This document shows positions 28,255 to 36,547 of a stretch of 64,000 nucleotides of DNA, in pieces (position 1 is the first letter of the stretch; each line of letters opens with the position of its first letter). The notes beneath the pieces are model-generated. The model was given only the letters and a program-made list of their open reading frames with translations, searched no databases and was not told the origin of the DNA. Made by a program: the position numbers and the translations under genes. Source of the DNA: Mycolicibacterium mucogenicum DSM 44124 (lineage in GTDB: Bacteria > Actinomycetota > Actinomycetes > Mycobacteriales > Mycobacteriaceae); NCBI RefSeq assembly GCF_005670685.2, contig NZ_CP062008.1, positions 5,580,001 through 5,644,000 of the forward strand, in the 5' to 3' direction.

Positions 28255-29180
28255 CGGCTCACCGGCTTGTCGAATCCGTTGTCCTGGACCCATTTTCTCG
28301 CGGCCTGGTCGGCGTCGACGCCGCTGTTGCCGGAGACCGCGGTGTTCATGTCAATGAGTGCCTTCGTGGTGAGTTTTGCGCTGACAGCGTCGAGCACCGT
28401 CTTGAGCAGGTCGGACTTCTTCTGCGACGCCACCAGCGGCACCACGTTGGCGGCCAGGAAGTTGTGCTTCGGATCCTCGAGCACCACCAGGTTGTTCTGC
28501 ACGATGGCCGGCGACGTGCTGAAAATATCTGCCGCGGTGACGGTTCCGTCGACCAGCGCTCGCACGGTGGCCGGTCCCCCGCCATCGCTGATGGCGATGA
28601 AGTTGGACGGCGCGATATCGAGGCCGTACTTGGCTTTCAATCCGGGCAGTCCCTCGGCCCGCTGCAGGAACTCCGACGGCGCACCGAATTTCACCTGGGC
28701 CGAGTGCTGGGCCAGGTCACCGATGGTCTTGAGATTCCATTTCTTGGCGGTTTCCGCCGACACCGCGACCGTGTCGGTGTCCTCGGCCGGGGAGGGAGTC
28801 AGGATCGACAGGTCGCCCGGAAGCGCTCGCGCGAGCGCCAATTCGACGTCACCGGCGGCGGTGGCCTTGGTCTTCGGGTCGAAGTACTGAAGCAGGTTGC
28901 CGGTGTACTCGGGGATCAGGTCGATCGAATGGTCCTTCACCGCAGGGACGTACGTCTCGCGGCTGCCGATACCGAACTGACGGCCGACGGTAAAGCCGTT
29001 GGCCGCCAACGCCTGCGCATAGATCTCGGCGATGATCTTCGACTCGGGGAAGTCGGCGGACCCCACCACGATCGACTTGAGATCACCCGAGATACTGCCC
29101 CCACCGAGGGGATTCGCACTGCCGCAGCCCGTCAACAGGACAGCGAGCAGCAGGCCCAGAGCGGTCAGAATTCGCGCCAC
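28251..29180 (-). CDS. proX: Substrate-binding lipoprotein ProX
   Basis: 309-aa solute receptor that hands betaine, choline or related osmolytes to ProWZ. GTG start at 29180 with GGAAGGA seven bases upstream; signal VARILTALGLLLAVLLTGC with lipobox LTGC (C19). The OpuAC-type domain contains GSADFPESKIIAEIYAQAL, DLIPEYTGNLLQYF and LVDGTVTAADIFSTSPAI. First gene of the proXVWZ operon, as in Rv3759c-Rv3756c. Confidence 0.92.
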   Translation of the reverse strand: MARILTALGLLLAVLLTGCGSANPLGGGSISGDLKSIVVGSADFPESKIIAEIYAQALAANGFTVGRQFGIGSRETYVPAVKDHSIDLIPEYTGNLLQYFDPKTKATAAGDVELALARALPGDLSILTPSPAEDTDTVAVSAETAKKWNLKTIGDLAQHSAQVKFGAPSEFLQRAEGLPGLKAKYGLDIAPSNFIAISDGGGPATVRALVDGTVTAADIFSTSPAIVQNNLVVLEDPKHNFLAANVVPLVASQKKSDLLKTVLDAVSAKLTTKALIDMNTAVSGNSGVDADQAARKWVQDNGFDKPVSR

Positions 29181-29286
29181 CCGAACATCCTTCCGGCGTC
29201 GTGCACTCAGGCCGACCCTAGCGTTATTCGAAAATTGGTGTCGGAGTTCCCGGCATCCGGCCCGCAGAACCGTCAAGATGGTCGGT

Positions 29287-29682
29287 ATGAGTAGCGATCA
29301 CGCGTCTACCCCCGAGCCGACCGGGTCAGCCCACGAAGCGGCGCCTACGCACGCCGAACCGCCGGCACCCAAGTCCCCCAAGCCGGGCTCTCCGGACAAG
29401 AAACCGAAGACACCGGCATCGGCAGTGAAGTTCACCCGCACCGCCGCACTCTGGACGGCGCTGGTCCTCGGTTTCCTGATCCTGATCCTGCTGTTGGTGT
29501 TTGTCATCCAGAACGGCGACGACGTCACGCTGCGGCTGTTCGGGTGGCAGCTGACCATTCAAAAGGGTGTGGCGATCCTGCTCGCAGCCGTCGCAGGCGG
29601 TCTGCTGACCTTCGCAGTGGCGAGCATTCGGATTCTGCAGTTGCGGCTCGCCGCACGGAAGAACTTGAAGGCCGGACTTTAA
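29287..29682 (+). CDS. LapA-domain membrane protein (Rv3760-like)
   Basis: 131-aa membrane protein. Residues 1-48 are Pro/Ala/Lys-rich and likely disordered; two membrane helices follow (about 53-75 and 92-113) around the motif VIQNGDDVTLRLFGWQL, typical of the LapA/DUF1049 family. Function in mycobacteria is unknown. An ATG at 29278 is an in-frame alternative start. Its stop overlaps the convergent APH-like gene by four bases. Confidence 0.82.
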   Translation: MSSDHASTPEPTGSAHEAAPTHAEPPAPKSPKPGSPDKKPKTPASAVKFTRTAALWTALVLGFLILILLLVFVIQNGDDVTLRLFGWQLTIQKGVAILLAAVAGGLLTFAVASIRILQLRLAARKNLKAGL

Positions 29683-30698
29683 ATTACCGCGAGGCCGGCG
29701 GCGATGAGCGGCGCGACGGCCTCACCGACGGGGTCGTCGTGGCCGGCTTCGCCGGCGGCCATCCGGGCGCGGAAGTCGATGCCGGCGGCGATGATCGCGA
29801 GCTTGAAGTACGCCAGCGCCAGATAGAACTCCCAATGATTCAAAGGCTGCCCGGCCGCCACCGCGTACTTCTGGGCCAGCTGGTCCATCGACGGAATCTT
29901 GTCCGAGGACCACGCCGCGTCCGAATGCACCATCGAGAACATCGGGTGCCGGTAGACGCACATCAGCGCGGCGTCGGACAGCGGGTCACCGAGGGTCGAC
30001 ATCTCCCAGTCCAGTACCGCCCGCACCTTGGTCGCGTCGACGGCGTCGAGCATGGTGTTGTCGATGCGGTAGTCGCCGTGGACGATGGCGCTGCGGCTCT
30101 GCGGCGGCAGCTTCTCGGCCAGCAGGCCGTGCAGCCGGCGGACATCGTCGTCGCGCGGATCATCCGGCAGCCGCACCAGGTCCCACTGCGAACCCCACCG
30201 CCGCACCTGCCGCTCGAGGTACCCGTTGGCCTTCCCGAAGTCCCCGAGCCCGACGGCTTCCGGGTCCAGGGCGTGCAGGTCGGCCAGCACCTTGATCAGC
30301 GCGTCCACACAGGCGTCGATGGTCTGCTGATCGCCCAGTGCGTCGAGCTCCGCCGAGTAGCGCACGACCCGGCCGGGCACGAATTCGACCATCTGGAACG
30401 GCGCACCCAGCACCGAGTCGTCATTGCGCATCGTCACCGGATGCGCCACCGGCACCGTTGTACCCTCAAGTGCCGCAACGACTTTATACTCCCGCGCCAT
30501 GTCGTGCGCCGACGGCGTGAGCCCGTGCAGCGGCGGCCGGCGCAGTACCCACTTGGCGGCGTCGTCGAACACCAGGAACGTCAGATTCGACCGGCCCCCG
30601 GCGATCAATTCGGCTCGCAGCTCACCGCTGCGGGTCACTCCGATGTCGCGTAGGTGTGCGTCGAGCGCCGTCAGATCCAAGCCGTCGAGAGATGCCAC
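29679..30698 (-). CDS. Aminoglycoside-phosphotransferase-fold protein (Rv3761c-like)
   Basis: 339-aa kinase-like protein of the APH/choline-kinase fold. The catalytic loop HGDYRIDNTM and metal-binding LDWEMS are intact, so it could phosphorylate a small molecule; the lysine region is WVLRRP. Homologues are often wrongly named acyl-CoA dehydrogenase because they are fused to or neighbour FadE genes (ACAD10/11-like). The position next to the LapA-like gene copies the Rv3760-Rv3761c pair. Resistance function is not implied. Confidence 0.87.
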   Translation of the reverse strand: MASLDGLDLTALDAHLRDIGVTRSGELRAELIAGGRSNLTFLVFDDAAKWVLRRPPLHGLTPSAHDMAREYKVVAALEGTTVPVAHPVTMRNDDSVLGAPFQMVEFVPGRVVRYSAELDALGDQQTIDACVDALIKVLADLHALDPEAVGLGDFGKANGYLERQVRRWGSQWDLVRLPDDPRDDDVRRLHGLLAEKLPPQSRSAIVHGDYRIDNTMLDAVDATKVRAVLDWEMSTLGDPLSDAALMCVYRHPMFSMVHSDAAWSSDKIPSMDQLAQKYAVAAGQPLNHWEFYLALAYFKLAIIAAGIDFRARMAAGEAGHDDPVGEAVAPLIAAGLAVI

Positions 30699-30707
30699 CC
30701 GATCTGT

Positions 30708-31316
30708 CTACCACCGCTGATTTCGCGGCAGCAGATCCCACACGTGTTCGACGCTGTTGACGCCGGCGACCGCCAGCCGGCCGCTGCGTGAGGCCAGCAG
30801 CCGGGTGATGCCGGTGTAGTCGACCTGGAACGACAGGATGCGCTCGGTCGGCACGATGTCGTGCAGCAGTCCGTTGATCACGCCGCCGTGGCTGAAGATC
30901 ACGACGGTGTCCTCGGCCTCGGCCTCGCTCGCGATGTCGGTGACGGCCTCGGTGATGCGGGCGAGGAATGCCTCTTCGTCGACGCTGCTGGGCAGGTGGC
31001 CGGTCATGAGCCGGGCCATCTCCTCGGGATGCTCGGCCGCGATCTGCTCGATGGGGATGTACTGCGCCATGTCGCGGTCGTATTCGGCGAGCCGGTCGTC
31101 GATCTCGATGGGCAGCCCGAGCGCGTCGGCCACCGGCTGGCCGGTCTGGATGGCGCGCTTCTGCGGGCTGCTGAGCAGCCGCGTGATCGGGAACCGCTTG
31201 AGCGCGTCCGGCAGCCGGTTGGCCTGCGCGATGCCTTCCTCGGAGAGGTCGGGGTCGGCGCCCTCACCGGGCTCGTTGCGCAGCGGCAGGGCATGACGGA
31301 TCAGAAGCAGTTGCAT
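30708..31316 (-). CDS. Histidine phosphatase family protein
   Basis: 202-aa phosphoglycerate-mutase-like phosphatase. The catalytic RHA motif is at the N-terminus (LLLIRHALPLRNE), with SSPQKRAIQTG and the second histidine in VIFSHGGVINGLLHD. The substrate is unknown. The ATG at 31316 has GAGGAAA five to six bases upstream; the GTG at 31331 lies inside that ribosome site. It is divergent from the GntR gene across an 87-bp promoter region that holds a perfect 12-bp palindrome, so it may be in the same regulon as the aminophosphonate genes. Confidence 0.87.
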   Translation of the reverse strand: MQLLLIRHALPLRNEPGEGADPDLSEEGIAQANRLPDALKRFPITRLLSSPQKRAIQTGQPVADALGLPIEIDDRLAEYDRDMAQYIPIEQIAAEHPEEMARLMTGHLPSSVDEEAFLARITEAVTDIASEAEAEDTVVIFSHGGVINGLLHDIVPTERILSFQVDYTGITRLLASRSGRLAVAGVNSVEHVWDLLPRNQRW

Positions 31317-31369
31317 AGCGGTTTCCTCCACAGCGGTTGTGCGCTGACGGGCAATACTATGCAGCTAAG

Positions 31370-31381
31370 TTGTCATGACAA
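31370..31381. promoter_or_regulatory. GntR operator candidate TTGTCATGACAA
   Basis: Perfect 12-bp palindrome between the divergent histidine phosphatase and GntR genes, 22 bp before the GntR ATG. A sister site TTGTCAATACAA occurs before the FAD oxidase gene at 35629-35640, which suggests one regulator for both. Confidence 0.6.
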
Positions 31382-31403
31382 GACACCGAGAGGCGGTACA
31401 CCG

Positions 31404-32135
31404 ATGGTCGGCTCCCGGTCGCGCCATGAGCATGTCGCGGCGGTGCTGCGGCAGCGGATCACGCGGCACGAGTACCAGATCGGTGAGTCACTGCCCGCCG
31501 AGAGCGCGCTGTGCGCGGAGTTCGACGTATCTCGGGGTCCGGTCCGTCAGGCTCTCGCGACGCTGAAAAATGAAGGCCTGATCCGCATTTCGCGGGGGAA
31601 GCCGGCCACCGTCCGCAGCCACGACGTCCGCCAGACGCTGGACACGTTCACGCCGTTTACCCAGTGGGCCGAACGTAATGGCCGCACCGCGGGGAGCCGG
31701 ACCCTAGAGATCTCGCGCAGACGCGCCAGCGAGACCGCGGCCACCGCGCTGAGCCTGACCACCGACGACTTCGTCGTCGAGGTGCTGCGCGTGCGACTGC
31801 TCGACGGTGAGCCGGTGATGATCGAGCGAAGCAGTTTCACCGACGCGGTGGGTTCGCTGCTGTTCGAATTCGACACCGACTCCGGATCGATCACCGACTA
31901 TCTGACCGACCGTGGCGTGCAGTGGGACGCCATGGAGCACGTGCTGGATGCTGTCGCCGCGGACGACATCGACGCCGAGAACATGCACCTCGAACGGGGC
32001 AGTCCCCTGTTGCGCGAGCGTCGTACCTCACGTGATCAGTTCGGGGTGGCGTTCGAATATTCCGACGACCGTTACCGGCCCGACGTGGTGGCCTTCAGCA
32101 TCGTCAATGCTCGCACCATCGACGTCCGCGCCTGA
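31404..32135 (+). CDS. GntR-family (UTRA) transcriptional regulator
   Basis: 243-aa HutC/PhnF-type regulator. Winged helix at about 8-72 (LPAESALCAEFDVSRGPVRQ and RISRGKPATV), then a UTRA ligand-binding domain (ALSLTTDDFVVEVLRVRLLD, ending FEYSDDRYRPDVVAFSI). UTRA regulators of this branch often sense phosphonates, amino sugars or histidine derivatives. The neighbouring genes (FAD oxidase, PhnX-like hydrolase, OPA transporter) point to an aminophosphonate ligand. Open frame upstream is antisense to the phosphatase gene and is ignored. Confidence 0.87.
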   Translation: MVGSRSRHEHVAAVLRQRITRHEYQIGESLPAESALCAEFDVSRGPVRQALATLKNEGLIRISRGKPATVRSHDVRQTLDTFTPFTQWAERNGRTAGSRTLEISRRRASETAATALSLTTDDFVVEVLRVRLLDGEPVMIERSSFTDAVGSLLFEFDTDSGSITDYLTDRGVQWDAMEHVLDAVAADDIDAENMHLERGSPLLRERRTSRDQFGVAFEYSDDRYRPDVVAFSIVNARTIDVRA

Positions 32136-32139
32136 CGCA

Positions 32140-32171
32140 CGATCCCCCGCAAGCGAACTCACGGGGGATCG
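32140..32171. terminator. Convergent terminator hairpin
   Basis: CGATCCCCCG at 32140-32149 pairs exactly with 32162-32171, loop of 12. It sits in the 47-bp gap between the convergent gntR and transporter stops. No T-run, so efficiency is uncertain. Confidence 0.6.
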
Positions 32172-32182
32172 CGCGCAGGTGG

Positions 32183-33517
32183 CTAGTCGGCCACCGGCAT
32201 CCGGTTCCAGTAGGGAATCAACAGCAGCATGGCGATGAACGCGGCCCCGGCGAAGCCGTAGAACAGTGCTGAGGTACCGAGGTAGCCCGGCAGCAGACCG
32301 CCGAGGATGGCGCCGACCGAGCCGCAGCCGTTGATGATTCCCGTCGCCGTGCCGGCGTGCTTGGACGTACCGAAGTCGACGGCCGCGATACACGAGATCA
32401 TGGCATCGGCGCCGTAGACGGTCAGGCCGATCAGGGCCAGGACGCCGACCATGACCCACACATTGCCCGTCGCGGTCAGCGGCCCGAACAGCATGAGCAC
32501 CACAACCAGCACGGCCAGGCTGATCACACTCGCCGGTATCCGGCGCGCCTTGAACACTTTGTCCGAGACGCGACCCAGCAGGATCGGGGCGATGACACCG
32601 GCGATGCCGAACGCCACCGGAACGGTCACCGCGGTGAACTTGTCACCGTCGTGCAGCTGTTCGGCGACGATCACCGGGCCCCACAGGAGGATGGCGTAGC
32701 GGGCCGGCTTGAGCAGAAAATACGATGCCCCAAGGGTTCTCACCATCTGATCCTTCAGCACCACGGCCAGGGACTCGCGCCACGACGAAGTGGGCTCGGC
32801 GATGGCCTCGTCCGCGGCGGCGGCGTCGAGCTCGACGCCCTCCACGGAGTCCTGCGCCGCCCGGTACTCCTCGATCGGCGGCAGGCCGACGTCCGCGGGG
32901 CTGTTGCGCTGGAAGATGAAGAACAGCACGAACACAACGGCGACGATGGCCGCACCGCTGAAGAACGCCGCGCGCCAACTGCCGAACAGGTCGTAGGCGA
33001 ACCACCCGACCACCGGTGCGGCGACGAGGCCGCCGAAGGCGTAGTTGGTGCTCCACAGCCCCAGGACGTGGCCACGTTCCCCGACGGAGAAGAACTGCGA
33101 CATGTTGCTCAATGTGCCCGACCAGCCCGTCGACTGAGCCAGGCCTTGCACGATCATCAAGGGCAGCAGGAAGACCACGGCCGGCAGTAGACCCATGAAC
33201 AGGGTCGCGATCGCCGAGATGGCCAGGCCGCCGAGCACGACTACCCGTGGGCCGAACCGGTCGGAGACCTGGCCCCAGACGAATTGGCCGACGGCGTAGG
33301 CGGTGAGATACGCGGCGTCGAGGTTGGCCAGGACGCTCTTGGTCAGGTGCAGGTGCAGGATGGGGTCTTCGAGAATGCCGAGCTTGGCAACGGAGAACGT
33401 CTGACGGGTGAAATAGAAACCGGCATAAGCGATCCAGGTGATGGCGAAGATGCGGATACGCCAGCGTTCATACTTCGGATTGGTGGTGCGCGACTTGGAC
33501 AGCAGGGTGTGCGACAT
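32183..33517 (-). CDS. MFS transporter, organophosphate:phosphate antiporter type
   Basis: 444-aa 12-helix major facilitator. The N-terminal WRIRIFAITWIAYAGFYFTR and RQTFSVAK pattern and the QFVWGQVSDRFGPR loop are typical of the OPA family (GlpT, UhpT, phosphonate carriers). The central loop (about 205-245) is acidic. Likely imports an organophosphonate in exchange for phosphate, by linkage to the PhnX-like hydrolase and FAD oxidase encoded upstream on the same strand. 195 bp separate it from the hydrolase stop, with no gene there and only an imperfect GC-rich hairpin near 33660-33690. Confidence 0.85.
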   Translation of the reverse strand: MSHTLLSKSRTTNPKYERWRIRIFAITWIAYAGFYFTRQTFSVAKLGILEDPILHLHLTKSVLANLDAAYLTAYAVGQFVWGQVSDRFGPRVVVLGGLAISAIATLFMGLLPAVVFLLPLMIVQGLAQSTGWSGTLSNMSQFFSVGERGHVLGLWSTNYAFGGLVAAPVVGWFAYDLFGSWRAAFFSGAAIVAVVFVLFFIFQRNSPADVGLPPIEEYRAAQDSVEGVELDAAAADEAIAEPTSSWRESLAVVLKDQMVRTLGASYFLLKPARYAILLWGPVIVAEQLHDGDKFTAVTVPVAFGIAGVIAPILLGRVSDKVFKARRIPASVISLAVLVVVLMLFGPLTATGNVWVMVGVLALIGLTVYGADAMISCIAAVDFGTSKHAGTATGIINGCGSVGAILGGLLPGYLGTSALFYGFAGAAFIAMLLLIPYWNRMPVAD

Positions 33518-33712
33518 GGCTGTTCACTTCCACTGGGTGCGGGGTAAGGGAGCGCGGAGCGAAGATGGGCCGACCAGAGGCGCGGAAACGCCATCGAGAT
33601 CGTCGGCAAGGCAAGGGTTTTGGCGCGAGGCCGCGAGAGGTTAGAGTGAGAAGCGCGGGGGTGGTCGGGGCCGAGGGTGCGGCACCCGACCGCCGCGGAG
33701 TGCGTCGTCGAA

Positions 33713-34411
33713 TCAGCCCAGGGTTGCCACCAAACCGGGCAGGTCGGCCACGCTGTCCAGGATGTGGGTAGCGCCGGCAGCGGAAAGCTGCGCAGCGTTG
33801 TGCGCGCCGGTCAGCACGCCGACCGAAGCGCGCGCTCCGGCACGCAGGCCGGTGATGACGTCCGACGAGGTGTCACCGACGACCACCATCGATTGCACCG
33901 ACTCGGTCTCGGTCTGCATGAGGGCCGCGAGCGCCATGTCGGGGTAGGGCCGTCCGCGGACGCCGGGCGCGGGGCAGAGCACTGCGTCGGCGAGGTCCTG
34001 CCAGCCCAGCGCCTCGATGATGGCCTGCTGGGTTTCCCGGGCGAAGCCCGTGGTCAGCGCGACCTTGATACCGCGCGATCGGAAAGATGTAATGACATGC
34101 TCGGCCTGCGGGATGGGGCTGCACTGGCCGTCTGCGACCAACTGGGCGTAACAGCGCTCGAACTCCTTGTTGGCCGCTTGTGCCTGCTCCTCGTTGCCGC
34201 GGCTCAGGTGGCGGAACACGACGATCTTCGACTGCCCCATGGTGTCGGCGACGTAGCGCAGCATCTCCGCGCGGTCCGCATCGGTCTTCGACAGACCGGC
34301 GTGACTGTCGGCGGCCAGGAACGATTGCTGTACCAGGCCGGTGTCCTCGACCGTCGTGCCGGCCATGTCGAACACGACCAGGCCGATTCCGGGTGCTGAT
34401 TGACTTTCCAC
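33713..34411 (-). CDS. Phosphonatase-like HAD hydrolase (PhnX-like)
   Basis: 232-aa HAD enzyme. Nucleophile D15 in VFDMAGTTVED (the AGTT variant is characteristic of phosphonoacetaldehyde hydrolases), T/S motif LTTGFARET, and VVVGDTSSDVITG for metal binding. Residues MGQSKI at 58-63 align with the cap segment that carries the Schiff-base lysine of PhnX, so K62 may form the imine needed for C-P cleavage. The GTG start has AGAGGA seven bases upstream. It follows the FAD oxidase by 43 bp and precedes the transporter. Confidence 0.85.
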   Translation of the reverse strand: MESQSAPGIGLVVFDMAGTTVEDTGLVQQSFLAADSHAGLSKTDADRAEMLRYVADTMGQSKIVVFRHLSRGNEEQAQAANKEFERCYAQLVADGQCSPIPQAEHVITSFRSRGIKVALTTGFARETQQAIIEALGWQDLADAVLCPAPGVRGRPYPDMALAALMQTETESVQSMVVVGDTSSDVITGLRAGARASVGVLTGAHNAAQLSAAGATHILDSVADLPGLVATLG

Positions 34412-34454
34412 TTTTACGTCCTCTTCCGTTGTGGTGGTTGGGTTTTGGTGTGGA

Positions 34455-35600
34455 TCAAACAGTGGCGGGAATACTCGTCGACGACAGCGCCCGCTCGACG
34501 GCGGCAGCCGCCAGGCCCAGGCCGGTGGTCATGCCGATCCCGGTGGTGACCGTCACGACGTGGGTGCGCGCCACCGGCTCCTCGATGAGGAACTCCTGGC
34601 CCGGCGCCGAGCAGTAGACGCCCTGCCAACGTTCGCTGACTTCGATGTCGCTGACGCCGAACAGTTTTCGGGTCTGGTCGAGCAGGATGTCGAAGCCCTG
34701 CTCGGACTGGAACGGCGCGGCCGTGACTTCCCGGATGTGGGTGTCGCCGATCAGTAGCGAGCCGTCGGGCTGCGGCGTGAACATCAGGTGCAGGTCGATG
34801 TCCACCGCGGCGGGGTGCTCGTCCCGCAGTCGCTGTGCGACGGCACCGACGCTGGGCAGGTCCTCGAAACCCGCGTACCGCAGCAACGACCAACCGGTGA
34901 ACAGCGGCGCCGGGAGCGTGAACGCCAGCGGCAGCCTGGCCCGGATCATGTGCAGCCGGCACCGGAGCAGCCCGTCGCGCTCAGCCAGTTCGGGGAAGAG
35001 CCGGTCGATGTCGTAGTTGACGGCGATGAAGGTGGTCTCGGTGCGTATCGGCCCGCGCGAGGTATGCACGACGCCCGGTTCGAAGCCGGAAGCCGCGGTA
35101 CGCCAATGGAAGTCGACGCCTTGCGATTCCAGCCACCGCGCGATGGCCGGCACCGCGGTTCGCGGGTCGACCTGAAGGTCGCCCGGTAAGTACATGCCTC
35201 CGACGACGCGGGGATCGCGCACCGGTACGCGGTCGACCATCTGCTGATGGTTGAGCAGGTGCACGTCACCACTGGGCCGGACGTCGACGAATTCACGCAT
35301 GACGGCGAGTTCGTCCTCGTGGCGGGCCACACAGTAGGTGCCCGCCTGCTTCGACCAGAACCCGGCTTGCCGGGACAGGTCCAGCCAGTGCGCCCGGCCG
35401 GCCCGGGCGTAGTCCAGCGCGACACCGTTCTGCGCGGTGATGCACGCGTGGCCGAAGTTCTGCACCGACGCCCCGGCCACACCGGCGGCGTGATCGACGA
35501 CGGCGACCGCCAGTCCGCGCCGGTGGGCGTGATAGGCGTGCGCAAGGCCGACGATTCCAGCTCCTACGACCACGACGTCGTAGCTCAGTTGATTTGGCAT
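34455..35600 (-). CDS. FAD-dependent aminophosphonate oxidase-like protein (TIGR03364 type)
   Basis: 381-aa DAO-family flavoenzyme. FAD-binding GAGIVG at 13-18, ASVQNFGHACITAQNG, and C-terminal HVVTVTTGIGMTTGLGLA. This branch recurs beside PhnX-like hydrolases and is described as oxidising aminoethylphosphonates (and N-methyl forms) to phosphonoacetaldehyde, replacing the transaminase PhnW. No phnW is in the window, in line with that. The ATG at 35600 is chosen; the longer frame lacks any conserved sequence. First gene of the operon, with an operator-like palindrome 29 bp upstream. Confidence 0.85.
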   Translation of the reverse strand: MPNQLSYDVVVVGAGIVGLAHAYHAHRRGLAVAVVDHAAGVAGASVQNFGHACITAQNGVALDYARAGRAHWLDLSRQAGFWSKQAGTYCVARHEDELAVMREFVDVRPSGDVHLLNHQQMVDRVPVRDPRVVGGMYLPGDLQVDPRTAVPAIARWLESQGVDFHWRTAASGFEPGVVHTSRGPIRTETTFIAVNYDIDRLFPELAERDGLLRCRLHMIRARLPLAFTLPAPLFTGWSLLRYAGFEDLPSVGAVAQRLRDEHPAAVDIDLHLMFTPQPDGSLLIGDTHIREVTAAPFQSEQGFDILLDQTRKLFGVSDIEVSERWQGVYCSAPGQEFLIEEPVARTHVVTVTTGIGMTTGLGLAAAAVERALSSTSIPATV

Positions 35601-35628
35601 GGCATAACAGTGCGGCACGTCGCCATAG

Positions 35629-35640
35629 TTGTCAATACAA
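35629..35640. promoter_or_regulatory. GntR operator candidate TTGTCAATACAA
   Basis: Near-palindrome (the left half is identical to the site at 31370-31381, and the right half keeps ACAA) located 29-40 bp upstream of the FAD oxidase ATG. Probably the operator of the aminophosphonate operon. Confidence 0.55.
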
Positions 35641-35787
35641 GTTATGGGCAATCTCAGTACTCGTATATATAAGTGTAACGGTGTGTGAACGTGCGGGAAA
35701 CAATGCCGATGGCGCACTACGCAGCACGGGACGGCCGCCATGACAACATGGGCACCAGCACGCCACCCCAGCATCAAAGGAGCCGCC

Positions 35788-36546
35788 ATGGGGTACGCCG
35801 ACGAACTGTTCGACCTCACGGACCGGACCGTCCTGATCACCGGGGGCAGTCGCGGCCTCGGCCGGGAGATGGCGTTCGCGGCGGCCCACTGCGGCGCCAA
35901 CGTCGTCATCGCCAGCCGGAACCTGGAGTCGTGTCAGACCACCGCCGACGAGATCGTGGAAGCAACCGGGCGGGCCGCGCTCGCCCACCAGGTGCACGTC
36001 GGCCGCTGGGACGAACTCGACGGCCTGGTCGACGCCGCATACGCGCGGTTCGGCAAGGTCGATGTCCTGGTGAACAACGCCGGGATGTCGCCGCCGTACG
36101 AGTCGTTGGGCTCGGTGCCGGAGAAGCTGTTCGACGCCGTGGTGAACCTGAACTTCAAGGGACCGTTCCGATTGTCGGCGCTGGTCGGCGAGCGGATGAT
36201 GGCCGACGGCGGCGGGTCGATCATCAACATCAGCTCGTCGGGCTCACTGCGGCCGGACGCCTACATGCTGCCGTACGCCGCCGCCAAGGCCGGATTGAAC
36301 ACGCTCACAGAGGGTTTCGCGAAAGCATTCGGCCCGACAGTGCGGGTCAACACCCTGATGGCGGGGCCGTTCCTCACCGACATCAGCAAGGCGTGGGGTG
36401 CGGATCCGTCGAGCGCCTTCCGCTCGTTGCCGCTGCAGCGTGCCGGCGATCCTCGCGAAATCGTCGGCGCCGCACTATTTTTGATGTCCGACGCGTCCAG
36501 CTTCACCACCGGTTCGATCCTGCGCGCCGACGGCGGTTTCGCCTAG
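35788..36546 (+). CDS. Short-chain dehydrogenase/reductase
   Basis: 252-aa SDR with TGGSRGLG, VNNAG, catalytic serine in NISSSGS and YAAAK. The C-terminal TTGSILRADGGFA is typical of the FabG-like SDRs that act on hydroxy- or keto-groups. The ATG at 35788 has AAAGGAG six bases upstream. Divergent from the aminophosphonate operon over a 187-bp gap with an AT-rich segment (35655-35680) that may be a promoter. No substrate can be assigned. Confidence 0.87.
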   Translation: MGYADELFDLTDRTVLITGGSRGLGREMAFAAAHCGANVVIASRNLESCQTTADEIVEATGRAALAHQVHVGRWDELDGLVDAAYARFGKVDVLVNNAGMSPPYESLGSVPEKLFDAVVNLNFKGPFRLSALVGERMMADGGGSIINISSSGSLRPDAYMLPYAAAKAGLNTLTEGFAKAFGPTVRVNTLMAGPFLTDISKAWGADPSSAFRSLPLQRAGDPREIVGAALFLMSDASSFTTGSILRADGGFA

Positions 36547-36547
36547 C

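Noticed and set aside
29679..30698. Naming the APH-like gene an acyl-CoA dehydrogenase (FadE36), as for its M. tuberculosis homologue.
   Set aside because: The catalytic motifs are those of phosphotransferases; no flavin-binding dehydrogenase domain is present.
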